Shown here: positions 10,594-25,786 of the stretch, in pieces
How positions within the stretch are numbered: the first letter of the stretch is position 1
Layout of the letters: each line of letters opens with the position of its first letter
NCBI GenBank assembly: GCA_024699855.1
Contig: JAMPIQ010000002.1
Location: 15,810,001-15,874,000 of the forward strand
Length of the DNA stretch: 64,000 nucleotides
From: Aphelenchoides besseyi
Lineage: Eukaryota; Nematoda; Chromadorea; Rhabditida; Aphelenchoididae
Direction of reading: 5' to 3'
Position numbers and translations under genes: made by a program
Notes under the pieces: model-generated
Told to the model about the DNA's origin: nothing
The model's input: the letters and a program-made list of their open reading frames with translations, nothing else
Databases searched by the model: none

Positions 10594-12327
10594 ATGATTC
10601 GAAGACAAACTGTCGACGTTCTTTTCAGTCTGTTGTTTACGAAGATTGGTGAGTTGAGAGGAAACAAGGGACTCAAAACCTTCACTTACAGGACTTGTAA
10701 TCGCCCAGGTTCGTATTTCGAGTGATCTGAATTGCGACTTCAGTGAAAGCTGCCGATGGCACAACGCAACCGGACTACCGGATATGTTGGGTTGGGCGCA
10801 TACGAATGACATTATGCCCGATAGTCGTTTTCCTATTGGACTACCGGATAAAGGTTAGTTGAAGATATGAAAAGTCAGTTTGTCGCAGGAAACGATTTCA
10901 TTTACACCTATGCACCGCCCGGAATGCATCAAATCGAACTGATCAGCGACATTGTGTCTTGTCAATTGGGTGGTGCGAAATTATCATTCTGGTACTTCTA
11001 CAGCGGTCCACATGCACGCTTAGATGTCTGCACTCGATGGCCGCCGGGCACGTTGGATCAATCGAAATATCATTGTTTTGAAGCCACATCGAGCACCAGC
11101 CGAGCTCAGCAATGGGCATTAGCTTCAGTTAGTTCGATCATATAAAAAAACACATCTGAACTTAAAGGTCGAATTGCCTCCAATGTCTCAATCGATGGAA
11201 TTCATACTACGTGCAACATTTGAAGCGCCAAACGACATTGTGGCATTAGACGATATAAAATACGAGGCCATTTTGTGCGGTAATCAAATTTTTGTAATTC
11301 TAATCAAATTTTCCAGAAAGTACCCATCGATCGGGATCTACAGCTACCGGAGCTGGTGGAGAGATAAATGACGAAGAAAATTCAGTAGATCGACAAACTG
11401 GTTCTCGAGTACGTCAACTGCCGAGTTTAGGAGTTCCATTGGATTCGTCGCACGAAGTCGTTGATATTGCCGATTCAGATTCCAATGCCGACTTAGTCGA
11501 AGGTGGTGTGTCTGCACCACCTTCACCGTTCAGTGGAAAATCATTCGAACAAATCGACTCGGAATCTCGACAATCCGAAGGCGCCCGACGACACCAACCG
11601 GCCACCGAACACTCGAATTGTAACGTCGATTGTGACTTCGATTTAAATGTAAGTACCGTTAAACGATTCAACAAACGTTCCTTCTCAGAGTTTCTGTCGT
11701 TTAGTTTCGCCAAACGCCACCACCGACGACCCGAACGTACAACCGTGGATTATGAGCAAAAGTGCGATGTGGAATCCGGTCACTGGAATCGAATCGGACG
11801 TCTCCGGCAGTAAGTTTTAATAGCAGTTAATTTAAAAGACCATGTTTAGAAGGATCGTTTGCATCCACGGTTCAAGATGCAAATCGATCTCAACGTTTTG
11901 TTCTGATGAGTAGCGAATTCTCACTTATTGAGCCTTCGACTCTACAGTTCAGTTACTACATGGCTGTAGGTTTTCGACAAAAAACACAAACTAACATGCT
12001 CCTAGGGTGTGAGAGGAAGATTGAGAGTGTGCACCGACTATCCGCAAATGAACGATTGTCCATTTCAAGAAGACGGAGCCGAAATGTCTGCCGATTGGCG
12101 AGAGTGGCGGACGGCAATGATCAAACTACGCCAAGGCAAAAACAATGTAACCCGTTCAGTCTAGAAAGTCTAATTGAGACCTTTAGATCTACTTTGTTGC
12201 GGACTTGCTCTCCAAAAACTATGTGATCGGTTTGGACGACATTCGAGTTTTAGACAAATACGCTCGTCTACCGGCGATCTGTGATCAAAAGAGTGGAAAT
12301 CGTGGATCCGATGACTATTTTCTGTGA
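10594..12327 (+). CDS. Secreted protein with two MAM domains
   Basis: A signal peptide (M-I-R-R-Q-T-V-D-V-L-F-S-L-L-F-T-K-I) leads into a MAM domain beginning D-L-N-C-D-F-S-E-S-C-R-W-H, with the typical hallmarks Y-A-P-P-G, L-S-F-W-Y-F-Y-S-G and a closing F-E-A-P-N-D-I-V-A-L-D-D-I. A Ser/Asp/Glu-rich linker follows. A second MAM-like module starts C-N-V-D-C-D-F-D-L-N and includes L-Q-F-S-Y-Y-M-A, L-R-V-C-T-D-Y-P and a final Y-V-I-G-L-D-D-I-R-V-L-D. MAM domains mediate extracellular adhesion and oligomerisation. Introns are very short; one near 10855-10889 is only about 35 nt. The ATG at 10594 and the TGA at 12327 are supported by frame. The gene ends about 108 bp from the convergent DHX15 gene. 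No transmembrane segment is seen. Confidence 0.82.
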
Positions 12328-12435
12328 TTCATGGCGTTTAATACGACAATTGAAGATCATTTATCTTTAGAAAAAAATAAGTTCCAACAAACAATCGAAA
12401 TTACTGTTATGGTAATAGAATTAACGGAATATAAA

Positions 12436-15244
<2,809 letters not shown>

Positions 15245-15682
15245 GTTGCAACTAAACCAATAGTATTTGAAGTTAAATACGAGAGTTTGACGAACAAAAC
15301 GCGTCGAATGCAAAGCCGCCGAGACGACGAAATCGACCAACGAACTTTGCTCTCCTATTGATTTTGGTTTGTGCAGCGAAGTGTGGCCCAGAAAGTAATG
15401 TTATGTTTAAGCTGTTGTTCATCATCCTATTCTCAAGGAACATGTTCGATGATTGATGTGTTCGAACTAAGTATTCAAACTTTGTTTCATAAGACTTTTA
15501 TTTAGTTCATTTAACACCAATTAATACAGAGTTTGTATTGTCAAACACGTTCGATAAACACAAATGATATTCCATAGACAAAAAAGGTTATCAATAAAAG
15601 CAACCGGGAATTGAAAATAAAGCCCATTGTCTAAGTACAAAAGAGAATGAATACGAAGAAGTCCATTTGATCCACGTTGAAA
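15245..15682. other. Intergenic, DHX15 promoter side
   Basis: About 440 bp between the DHX15 start (15244, reading leftward) and the stop codon of the globin gene at 15683, also on the minus strand. No other gene is seen; it should hold the DHX15 promoter and the globin 3' UTR. Confidence 0.5.
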
Positions 15683-18600
15683 TCAACGGCCGTAACTCGG
15701 GACGTGACCGTTCGACATACGAGTCAGTGACTTTCGTTTCGCTTGTGCCTGATAGCCGGCTTTCATCGAATCGACCTGAAAACGAAACAGAATCGTTGAT
15801 CGCGGATATGCGAACATACCAAGAAAGATGTCAATGCAATATAGGCCTTGAAAGCTTCACGCTTGCCACGAATGGCGTCGGCTTTGGAAATCGACTCGGT
15901 CAAACAAACTCCCAAATCATCCCAAATTCCACTGGCAGCCGGACCAATGATTGTGAAATGAGTTTCTCCGATAGCAATACAACGATCCTAAAAACGTTTT
16001 TGTCGACGTTACAAACACAACGACCAACCTGTGAAGTTTTGCATGGTGAATTCATTTCTTGAAGACACAAATCGAAGAGTTCGATTACGAGTTTGATATG
16101 TTCTTTTATATCAAAACACTTGTTAGCCGAGAAGCCGCCGACGATGCTCGTTTTCTGGAAAAGTTCCTTGACTTTCGGACATTTTTGGCTAAGCTCTCTG
16201 CAAACAGAAAGATTGTTCAACGAATCAATGTATTCTAATCACCTAAAGACTCCACTAAAAACACTAGATTTGACTCTCGGCCATGTCTGTGATAGCATTA
16301 ATGCTTGATAGCTAAAGCAAACAATTGCAATCACACGTTGAGTTGTTAACATACCTTGTCAGCTTTAAATGTTCCTGCAAACTCAAACCAAAATCGCCGG
16401 TCTCGGTGAAGTCCCGAGCAGCCTTGTTGATCCGAGATCGACTTATTTCAACCATACCGTTTGTCATTGTGTTCGTCGTGTTACTGCCGCTCGTCGACGA
16501 CGAAAACGACGGACCGCTGGGCGGGATGCCGGCGAGTGAGAGTTTCGCGAATGAGATCCCGCCCCTTTCGTTGACTCCACCTGCTGCGGTGGTTCGCATT
16601 CGTTGTTGTTGTGATTCGTCCACACTCATTCGTCGTCTATATCCGCCGCCAATCAACGGATCGCGTTGTTGCTGTTGAAAGTGTTGATAACTATTGCAAA
16701 ACGCCAACAACGGCGATTGTTTCTCTTCACGCCAATCCGATGGTTGCGAATCGCGAATGCTCGTAACCGAAAAACTGGCACGACCACGTGTCGGTGCTCC
16801 AGACAACAAACTCGACGACGAGCTGGGAGTTATGAACGGCTTGGATGTTAGCGACGAAACCGAGTGCTTGGGGGTACAACTTTTTCGTCGTTGAGCTAAC
16901 GGTACTTCGATACTGTCGCTGGAATTGCGATGCGGATGATGACCCTCGGATTGTTTTCGTTGCGGTGTACTCGAACGGCCACCTTCTTTCTGCGACTTAT
17001 GACCGTACTGATGGCTCTGAAAGAAGCAAATGACTCAGCTCAAAGATTACGGTCAAATAGTCTGTTTACGACTGTAACCTGGACTTCCCGGGATAATCTC
17101 GTTGAAAAGAAGACCTTTCAAATATGTGAAATACATGAAAGTCAAAGGGTGAAGGAAGTCATAATTGGTCAAATACACGAAATTTAACTAGGAAGGGTTT
17201 CTGACCGAAAAAACAAGCAACAGACGAAGTGATTCGACATCGAATGTCGACAATCACTGAGCTCAGATGTCTTCGAGCTCTTCCATCAACAACCATTTTG
17301 TACGAAACTGCAAAAAGAAACTAATTTGAAGAGCAAATACAGTTTCAGAGAACACAAATTTTGTTTACGTCATCCAATTAACAGTAGGCTCGAAGCAATT
17401 TCTCAAAAATAATCTCAGCAATTAATTTGCAATAATCCGTCGTAAATCTTCGTAGTTCGTCGAACACCCGATTTGGCAATTCGGTTCGTTAATCCAAACC
17501 AAAAGATATGAGAAATTGAAAATAACTTTCGAATATTTGGATTGATATCAAGAAACGTTCGAAGGTTAACACAGAAATCGACGAGCTCAATGAAGCAACT
17601 TGAGACAACAAACGAACATTCGTTCGGTTTGCAGGCTACAAAATCGAAGGTCGATAAAAGTCCAGAGGTCGAATGCAATTGGAGACTTCAGTGAACTATA
17701 TCAACGACATTTCATGACTAACAAGTGTATTGTTAAAAGCATCGATGAACCTTTAACGTCTCTTGTGATACACGTGAATTAATGCTCATTCAACTTTCAT
17801 CTTCAACCATAACTTCTGCAAACGCCGTCATCATGACGTCGAATGAGCTCATCGAGAGTGTTCGTGCGAATACGCGACGTAAAAAGTTTCAGAACAACCA
17901 ATGACTTTAAAGACGTTTGGATTGTCTTCGTGGTCAATTTTATGCTTCCCGGTTGTTATTAATTTCATGAGTGTCTTTTGGTTTTCACTCATGACACGAA
18001 CTTTGTCAGCTGACTGAGTTGTAGATTGTTGTTTTGAACTTCCGCTCTCTAATTGGCTTTGATTTCCACAAAACCTGAACTGTTAATTGAATGGCAACAA
18101 AAAAAGCGATAGAACACGTGAGTGGATGGACGGAACTCTGAAACGCAAAACCAACAATCAGTTAGTGTTTGAAGTTACGTGTTTAAACCAATAGTCTTCA
18201 AATACAAATAAAACGAGTATTGTAGGATTGAATTACGCAATTCAGACGACCACCTACAAAGTGATATCAAGTCAGAGGTGTTGAACGAATGAAAACAAAG
18301 TACCGGGTCCAAAAGTCTCGCTCGTCACTGGAAGGGAAATCTTCGAAAATTCGACGCATACAAACGACCAACTTCTCGCTTTGTCGTTCAAGGTTCGAAC
18401 CAAATCGAACGAATTGAATTTCCGTTCATGGCGGATCTCGTCTTCTGCAGAATTTCACATTCGCGATTTCAGCGCCCTTCAACCCAACGGTTGAAAGCAG
18501 AACAACTCGCATGAAATAAGATGACGTGACGATAGGACCCGGAAGAACTATTTTAACGAAGAACTCGACTTCCTATTTTCACTCTCCAATCACACACGAA

Positions 18601-21333
18601 TACCAAATGAATGGATTAGGATTTGCATGCGATCGCTCTTTGACTAATTCCACAAACATAGTGCCGTAGCAAATCGTTAAACTTTCGATTTGGAATAGCA
18701 AATTGGTTGTCTACTTCAAATCGAAGATAACAGAATCTGAAGGCAAAACAATTGAGATGACGTTCCAGCGGGATAAGCACAAGACGACGACCGCAGCTGT
18801 TCGTTAACAACATTCGGTCGTAGAGAGAGGGTTGAAAGAGCGAATTAGTCCCGTGCAAATTCAATTATCAGATCCATGTGATTGAGACCACAGGATCGCG
18901 TGCAACTGCAAGAACAACCACAGGCTTTTTGCATCCAAGGGTTATTCATTAAGAATTTAAAGAAGACGCAAACCCTTTTACTGTAGAACAAACTGAAGGA
19001 TGTGGTTTTGGTTGCAAAAACGTTTACAATTTTTGTTTCCACGAATTGAATTGGAAATTTAAACGTTCGGAAAATTCGCGAGCCGCCAACCTCTCCAAAG
19101 TTTAACGGTCATCGATAGTCACACCAACGACGGGAACCTCGGCCTCCCTCCCCTAGGTCAACATCGTTAAACAACAAGTGATGAAGATGTTTGTGAAGAA
19201 GGTTTTTGACTTGACGATTGTTTTTCGGCGCAGTCAATCGGCTCGAAATTGTGTGGTTTCCTGATTCTCAAGCGGAAATTGACTTCAACTTCCGAAGGTT
19301 CGTGAAAGAGCCAACGTTCACGGCAATCGGCACAATAACAAGTGCCTCTGAATACTTTTGTTGACCATTCCAGCAACAACTATGTCGTTGGAGGTCTTCA
19401 TCGTCACTTCTTCTCGATTTCGCTTTTTCAATGGACGTCTTGTGTTGGAACGCACGACTTTCGTGATGTTAAAACGTTGGGATCGAATTTCACGCAAACA
19501 CTCGAAGTGACAATTCTAACGCTTCGATGGTTGAGGGGTTAGATTCGTGAGAAAGTTTGATTATAAAATGCGTGACATTAAACAAACTTGAGCCTTTGAA
19601 TTCAACCGACCTTCTTCGAGGAGCAAACTTCAACGAATATACAGGACTGTCGACGAAAACACGAACGTATGTTCGAAGTTATTTCCTTCTCGAATCCGTG
19701 TCGTTCCGACAACAAGAAGTATAAACAATCATAAACCACCTATAAGAATGCGGTCGCCTACAAACTCTTAGTTACGATGACAAATCGGTCTGAGGAAAAT
19801 GGACGAGACGATCAGATTCGTTGAATTTGAGACCAAAAACGTTAGCATGTAGTCGATTCGGTCGGAATGGTTGTCGAATCAAACAAATCAAATGACTTCG
19901 AACAACAAAAGAACGGAAGTCGAAGCGATGCGAACGGTTTCGACTGCGTGGGTTTGCAAATCGCTGCATTGTGCTTCCCATTTCAATTCCCAAATGTCAT
20001 CAGCACGTTGGTCGTTCAGCTCGTAACTTCCGAAGCGCAAACAACAATTGGTGGCTTCGTAGAAGTTTTCGTTCGACGATTTCAAATACGTTTCATAGTA
20101 AAAACGAGTCCCGAAACTCTCCGACGCTATTCGCTTTCAACGAACGACATTTAAAGTTTTCGCTATCAACTTTGGGTGTCACCTTTAGCTGCGGTCAACG
20201 AAGAAATCTCCGTCACTCCTCGCCATTCTTTTCGAGACAATACAATAGTTCACGGACGAATTGCTGATGAAATGACAGAAATCCGAAACCCACAATGAGC
20301 TTGTGAATATGACGAATCAATGCATTTGCAAGTTTGTTTCGATTTGATTGCACTTATGAGCAATGAGCTCTTCCAACTACAATTCATCATTCAATGTCTA
20401 CTGCACGACAAAGAGCAACAATGCCTTCGAGCCAAACATACAACTTAACATCGTAATGGCCTGAAGCAAAAGCGTGTACTATTCGATAAGACGGAAGTAG
20501 CGTGTCGGGTTTTGTCTGCAATGTGCGTAAACTCGAAAGCATCTTCCTTGCTACTTAAGCAAATAGATTTAATCGAAATGCAAGAGTTGAAAACACAACT
20601 CTGTAATTCCAACTTTGGCTCAAACATGTGATGCAATCAGGTTCTGGGAAATCGAGAAGATGCAAACAAACATAAAAAGTTGCTGAAGTCTTCTGGATAC
20701 AATATCGGAAATGGCTTCATTTAGCAGAAAACTGATTAGTAGAAGGAAATAAACTTCCGAATTCCTCAACAGACGCAGAGAAGTGGTTGCAATTTTGTTT
20801 GTGTAACTGAAAACAATGGAGCTTGAGGACCGTAATCCATCTGTAGTTTCAGCATCCAGTCAAAACTAAGGGTTGAAGTGGAAACAAACACAATTAAAAG
20901 TTTGCTTGCAAAGTTAATTGGCCAAGAAACTGAACGCCAATTAGGTTGCGTCGTGCATTTGGAGTTCGATATTCGGGCGGATTTCTTAATCGAATATGAA
21001 AGCGACTGAAATACGAAACTCAAACAACATGCCGGAATGCGATTGTAAATGCGGACGTTCAAAACGATTTCATACGAGAGTAACATTTCAACAGGAAAAC
21101 GTAGTTGACATCATAAATATTTGGCGTCGAATTGTTGAACTCAAGTTTGTTGTGCTCACCCAAAAAGATTCAAAGCGAAGAAATTGTAGGGAGCGAAGAA
21201 AACTTACTTGTCGTTGGTCGAATGATCGTCGCGGAACCGGTCGATTGGTCGCATCGAAGGATTCGGCGTCACGGGTTGGCATACTCGAGACCGAATGTTT
21301 GGTGCCTACGCTCACAGACTGATCGTTGCCCAT
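15683..21333 (-). CDS. N-terminally acylated globin
   Basis: The globin domain is spread over short exons between 15683 and about 16380. It shows an A-helix S-Q-T-W-P-R-V-K, the B/C region R-E-L-S-Q-K-C-P-K-V-K-E-L-F-Q, an E-helix with K-E-H-I-K-L-V (candidate distal His), the F-helix C-I-A-I-G-E-T-H-F (proximal His F8) and a closing A-Y-I-A-L-T-S-F-L. A long Ser-rich, basic N-terminal extension is encoded by exon 16355-17016, with acceptor CTTCTTTCAG. That exon begins in phase 0, and a 126-nt exon at 21208-21333 (42 codons, donor GTAAGT, phase 0) fits it exactly. The exon begins M-G-N-D-Q-S-V-S-V, a strong N-myristoylation signal with Ser at position 6. The inferred product is a membrane-tethered sensory or redox globin, as known for several nematode globins. 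Linking the distant exon is inference from phase and motif. Confidence 0.8.
17017..21207 (-). other. 4.19-kb intron of the globin gene (inferred)
   Basis: The donor GTAAGTTTTC at 21207 and the acceptor at 17017 bound it. It is about 80 times longer than the neighbouring introns. Within it I find no exon chain, domain, RNA gene or inverted repeat; open frames such as 19867-20154 look like chance. An extra small exon cannot be excluded. Confidence 0.55.
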
Positions 21334-24300
21334 TGAAATGATCAGAACCACCCCACTCGTTATCGCTCTATGAGTTTTTTTTGGCAACGATCTAAAATTA
21401 CAAGTGGTTCTTAATTGACCAAGAATGTGAATCACGTATCGGGACGATAACAAAAGAAAAGGAACGTGATTGAGTTATCTGTTCGTGTTTTCAATAAACG
21501 TCTGCGAAAAACCACTTCAATGAATAGACGCAGAAATTAACGAGTGATGTCAGAACCAACGTTCCCAAATCGGAACATCGAAATCGGTTGAGTAAACCCA
21601 ATGGTTCTGCCAAACTTCTTATTCGGTCACTGGAATTTATTTTTGAATTCCCTGTTCTATTTCAACATCCGAGCAACAGGTACATCGTTCCGGACCCGGT
21701 TTTCTCCCTTAACTCCACGATTTTAGACCAATGGAACTCGTGGGCCGGAAACACGCAATAAAAACAATCGGGCCTTAAGTCGAGAGCTTTTTCCTTTTCA
21801 ATTCTACGACGACAAGGTTTCGGGGTGTTCGGTTGATTAATTATGAACATGAGCACGAAGGTTGGTGTTTTTTGCAAAAAACGTGTTGAAAATTAAGCAG
21901 TGTCTTTACTGCCCTGAATGAAAAGACAGCTAATTATGTAGTCGGGTTTCCATTTTTAACTTCTTTTCGACCAACAAGAAATTGACGTTCCATTGCCGCG
22001 ACGGGTGTTCTCGGCATCAGAACTTTTGTCGAGACCTTCAATAACACGGATGTTGATGCACGAGGAAAAACGGTTCGTTTGAAATGAAATCACTACTCCT
22101 TTTGTCGTCGTCGTCCAGTCGGATGTTGGCAATTGGATAAGACCGAAGACGCTTCGCTTTTAAACCGAAACGTGATTCTCGTTTGGGTTTCAATCGGACA
22201 ATTGGGCTTTGTCCAAAAATAACGAATTCGCTCGGGCTTAGAACGTGTTTTTGGCATCGTGTTATTTGCATGAGAAACGAGTTGTTTGTCTTGGAGAAAA
22301 TTGGCCGAATCCGCTGCTTCGGTTTGTCTTCCACAAGCTCTCAACCGTCGAAGAAGATGTCGAAGGATCGATGCGAAAAAGTTCGAAACAAGAGAAAAAG
22401 TTTCGTTCAATCGAACGTCGAGAAGACGACCAACAAAAACGTCGCAGTGACTTAGCGAAATGAATGAATATAATCGCTTATAATGCCGATCACCAAACAC
22501 ATGATCCTCTCTGTAAGTCTTCGTTGTACAAAACATTAAACATTAAACCAACTAGTAACACCCATCTTTCAGTTATCTTTTTGAAATGTAGAGGAAACTT
22601 CACGGACGGACGAACCGCAGCGAAAGTTCATTAGCTGTTTGATGTATTGGACAGCGCTTCAATTTGTCGAATTAACCTTCTCCATTAATGGGCTTATTAA
22701 CTTTAAGAGCATATGTTTGCTCTTCAATTTTATTTCTGGATCACATCATTCGCATAAGCCCAACGTCAAACTCGTCATCTCTAACGACCATGTGGGAATT
22801 GGACTCAAAATAAACATAAAGAATCACCACCACGGCGCCATTTCGCCTTGGCAGCAGAATTAGACGTAAATGAGAAAAGAAGACGGCGCACAACTCAGAT
22901 TGACATTTTTTAGGCTCGAAGATTTAAAAACGGAAATAAAAGTACGAAACAACAGTCAACTGGTGATATCGACCCGAAAGGACAGTCGACTTCTAAGTCA
23001 ATTGATGCTGGTCGTTCGAGTTAATCGACCAAAAAGCGCAATTCAATGAACGACGAGCTCATATAATCGAAAGTTTTGTGACAGCAACAAATTTGAAAAG
23101 TCAAATGAGTTTAGGGAGAGGATGACTTGGGGCTCTTCAACAACCAAATCGTGAACTTACTTTCGAGTTGATAGATGGTGAACAGTCGTTTCAACTTCGA
23201 TTGTAGCCACTGCACGTGAATGCGACAAAATAGAAACAATAATCTTTTCTTCTACTGAACGTCAAATAAAAGACCTTAAATCGGCAACAATAAAAATACT
23301 TCCGCTGCGGCACAATCGACTTGAAATGTGATTAATAGGTCTTTTGTCGAGAGTTTTTTCTTAACACGCACAATAATCCACGATATATTTTCAAGTCGAA
23401 ATCAAATGTGAAGTCGATCTTCGGGTACGTCGTGAGTTGCGACATTCTTCAAATCTACATTCCAAGTCCAAAAATGACAAATCTGATTACTCCGAATGGC
23501 GGTGGGTGTGCCAGCAGAAATGAGCGTAAAATTGGGTTAAATCATGTGTTCCGTTGGAATGTTTCTTCGATACGATTTCGAACGTTGGCGAAGACAAAGT
23601 GTTGCAAGAACTCGTTTAGCTCATAATGATGTTATGATTTGGATAAACAACTGCCGATAAAGAACGTCACTGATATATGAAGACACTTCGAAACTTCAAG
23701 GGTAGTTCTTTTCTTCGTAGTTCATTGAAACAATTCTGTTTTTGGACGACAAAGGAACATATCAAAAGGTCAACTCAGATTTAATCTCAACCTACTATTG
23801 TTCGCCTACAAGTGTTTTGTTGAATGTCTAGAAAACATGCTTGAAGGTTAATCCTTTTGGGCTCAAAACAGCCTAGAACGGAAATACAACTCAGAATCCA
23901 TCTGATTAGTCGTGTTGGCAGTGTTTGTCATTTGTACTAATCCACAGTTTCCGTTGCACAATCAAACTTTCTATTCGACTTTGTGCTATTTGAAGAAGAT
24001 AGCAATGTCAAAACTGTTGTTTGCAACAGATTGTCGATCATAAGCTTTGGCGTTCGAACAACAACGCTAATCCAATGGTTATTGTTATTAATTGCGTGCA
24101 TATGGACCAAAACATAACATCGAATTAGCGAGAACAAACGTCAAATTAGTTTGCAATTAAACCGAAATTTTCAACACAAAGTCTAGGGTTAACAGTTGTT
24201 TTTATTGTTGCAAAGACTGACCACGAGCTCGCGATCTACTTGTCATTCGATATCGTTTCTGTGTTTCCACTGACCTGATCGCAAGATTCGTCAGAACGGA

Positions 24301-24364
24301 AATACGAAGAGGTTTTTGTGTTGAGCGTTGAATTCGATTGGACGATTCACAGCTCAGCTTTTCT
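21334..24364. other. Divergent intergenic region, globin and lipase
   Basis: Three kilobases between the globin first exon (-) and the lipase start (+). A splice acceptor (AATTTTAG, minus strand) lies about 60 bp upstream of the globin ATG, so a 5'-UTR exon is likely. Frames at 22093-22536 (-) and 22183-22455 (+) overlap each other and show no domain. I see nothing else. Confidence 0.4.
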
Positions 24365-25704
24365 ATGTACAATTCAACTCTACGCTTGTTTATATTGATC
24401 TCTTGGTTATTGATTGGGTGTAACGAAGCGACGAATTGCACGAAGTTTGTCGATTGCAAGAGTTGTACTCATGGTGGTGACATTCTTTTACCATGCGTTT
24501 GGTGTACGCATCGACACAAATGTGGAAACGCGTTGGAGATGGCCGGATCGACGGAGAAAACACGCATCACTTTGCCGTACGATTGTCCCGTGCCACCAGC
24601 TGCTAAACATCTTTACACCGATTATTTTGCCCGTACACGTGCCTTACCATTCATTGCCGCTGCAAACTCTCGAAACATGAAAGAGGTCGGTTGAGCATGG
24701 AACCTGAAGGATTTCCTGTTTGCAGTTGAAGGAATGTCTGAAGACTCACTTCTATAATATTCGAATTCTCGAACAGATAAAAGTACCATGTGATTCAACA
24801 TTGGTAAGTCGAGAGCATCAATCATTAACAGTTCTCATCAGAATGAATGTATGGTATATGTTGCATATAATCCCACCGACTCAGCGATAGTGATCGCGTT
24901 TCGTTCCACAAACTCAGCTGCCCAGGTCAATTTTAAATGTTGAAAAAGAAACCAAATTGTTGCAGTTGTTGGTTGAAGTCGTGGACTTTATGCTTCAAAC
25001 ACAAAACGATTTTCAACCGGTTGGAGGTTCAGTAATCTCTTACTTCTACCACTCGTTCTTCGCATTGTGGAACGGCGGTTTGGAGAATCGACTGCGTTCG
25101 GCAATTCAACAGTTTCCAAAATCCGAAGTTTGGGTTTGTTCTCTTGTTGTACATAACTATAATGGACTTTTTTTATGTCTTCGGTCATTCGTTAGGAGGC
25201 TCTCTGGCTTCATTAGCTGCCGCTTGGATTTCACGAATGGGCATAGTGCATCAAGATCAACTGAAATTCGTGAGTTTTGGACAACCACGAACCGGAAACA
25301 CAGAGTTTGCTCGGGCCTTCGACTCTTTAGTGCCGTTCAAGTATCGTGTTATTCACAAACACGATTCTGTTACACAAATGCCGGTGCGACTTCCATTCAC
25401 CACTTTCACATTCATACACCATCGATACGAGGTCTATTACAAGTGAGTTGGAACATTCGATTAGTCAATTAACTATATTAGGAATGACATGGAACCAAAG
25501 TCGAAATGTACAATATGTCTTCGTGCTGAAGATCCGAATTGCTCACTTGGGACCAGCGATCCACCGGATCCGTTGATTCATCGGAACTATTTCAACGTAA
25601 CTCTGTCCGAATGGCCGAAATCGAGTTGTCGTCTGCCCGCCGACCTGTACGAATTATATCGTGGATCAAAGCCCTGGACACGATTATTAAAAGGTCCCGT
25701 TTAA
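24365..25704 (+). CDS. Secreted class-3 (alpha/beta-hydrolase) lipase
   Basis: A signal peptide (R-L-F-I-L-I-S-W-L-L-I-G-C-N-E-A) precedes a Cys-rich N-terminal segment (C-T-K-F-V-D-C-K-S-C-T and C-V-W-C-T), as in many nematode class-3 lipases. The lipase domain follows: A-I-V-I-A-F-R-S-T-N, the nucleophile elbow G-H-S-L-G-G-S-L-A near residue 210, F-G-Q-P-R-T-G-N, H-K-H-D-S-V-T-Q-M-P (acid region) and F-I-H-H-R-Y-E-V-Y-Y (catalytic His region). It would hydrolyse acylglycerols outside the cell. All introns are 35-45 nt. The one at 25134-25176, just before G-H-S-L-G-G, has a GT start but no AG at its end, and the frame only works if those 43 nt are removed. That could be a splice-site mutation, a sequence error or unusual splicing. 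Start at 24365; an earlier in-frame start would be TTG. Confidence 0.85.
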
Positions 25705-25729
25705 ACGATTGCTGACGAATATTAATGTC

Positions 25730-25735
25730 TTTATT
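25730..25735 (-). promoter_or_regulatory. Poly(A) signal for the EBP2 gene
   Basis: An AATAAA on the minus strand 52 nt past the EBP2 stop codon. It lies only about 26 nt beyond the stop of the convergent lipase gene, so the two 3' UTRs must overlap. Confidence 0.5.
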
Positions 25736-25786
25736 TTGTCAACAACAAATAATAACAATGAAATCAATCAACAAAAAATTCAAAAC

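Noticed and set aside
18385..18400. GGTTCGAACC, another B-box look-alike
   Set aside because: It is just one of many TTCGAA palindromes in the non-coding DNA; no cloverleaf surrounds it.
22093..22536. Overlapping long frames on both strands near 22.3 kb
   Set aside because: Both read as low-quality sequence without domains, and neither links to the globin or lipase exons in phase.
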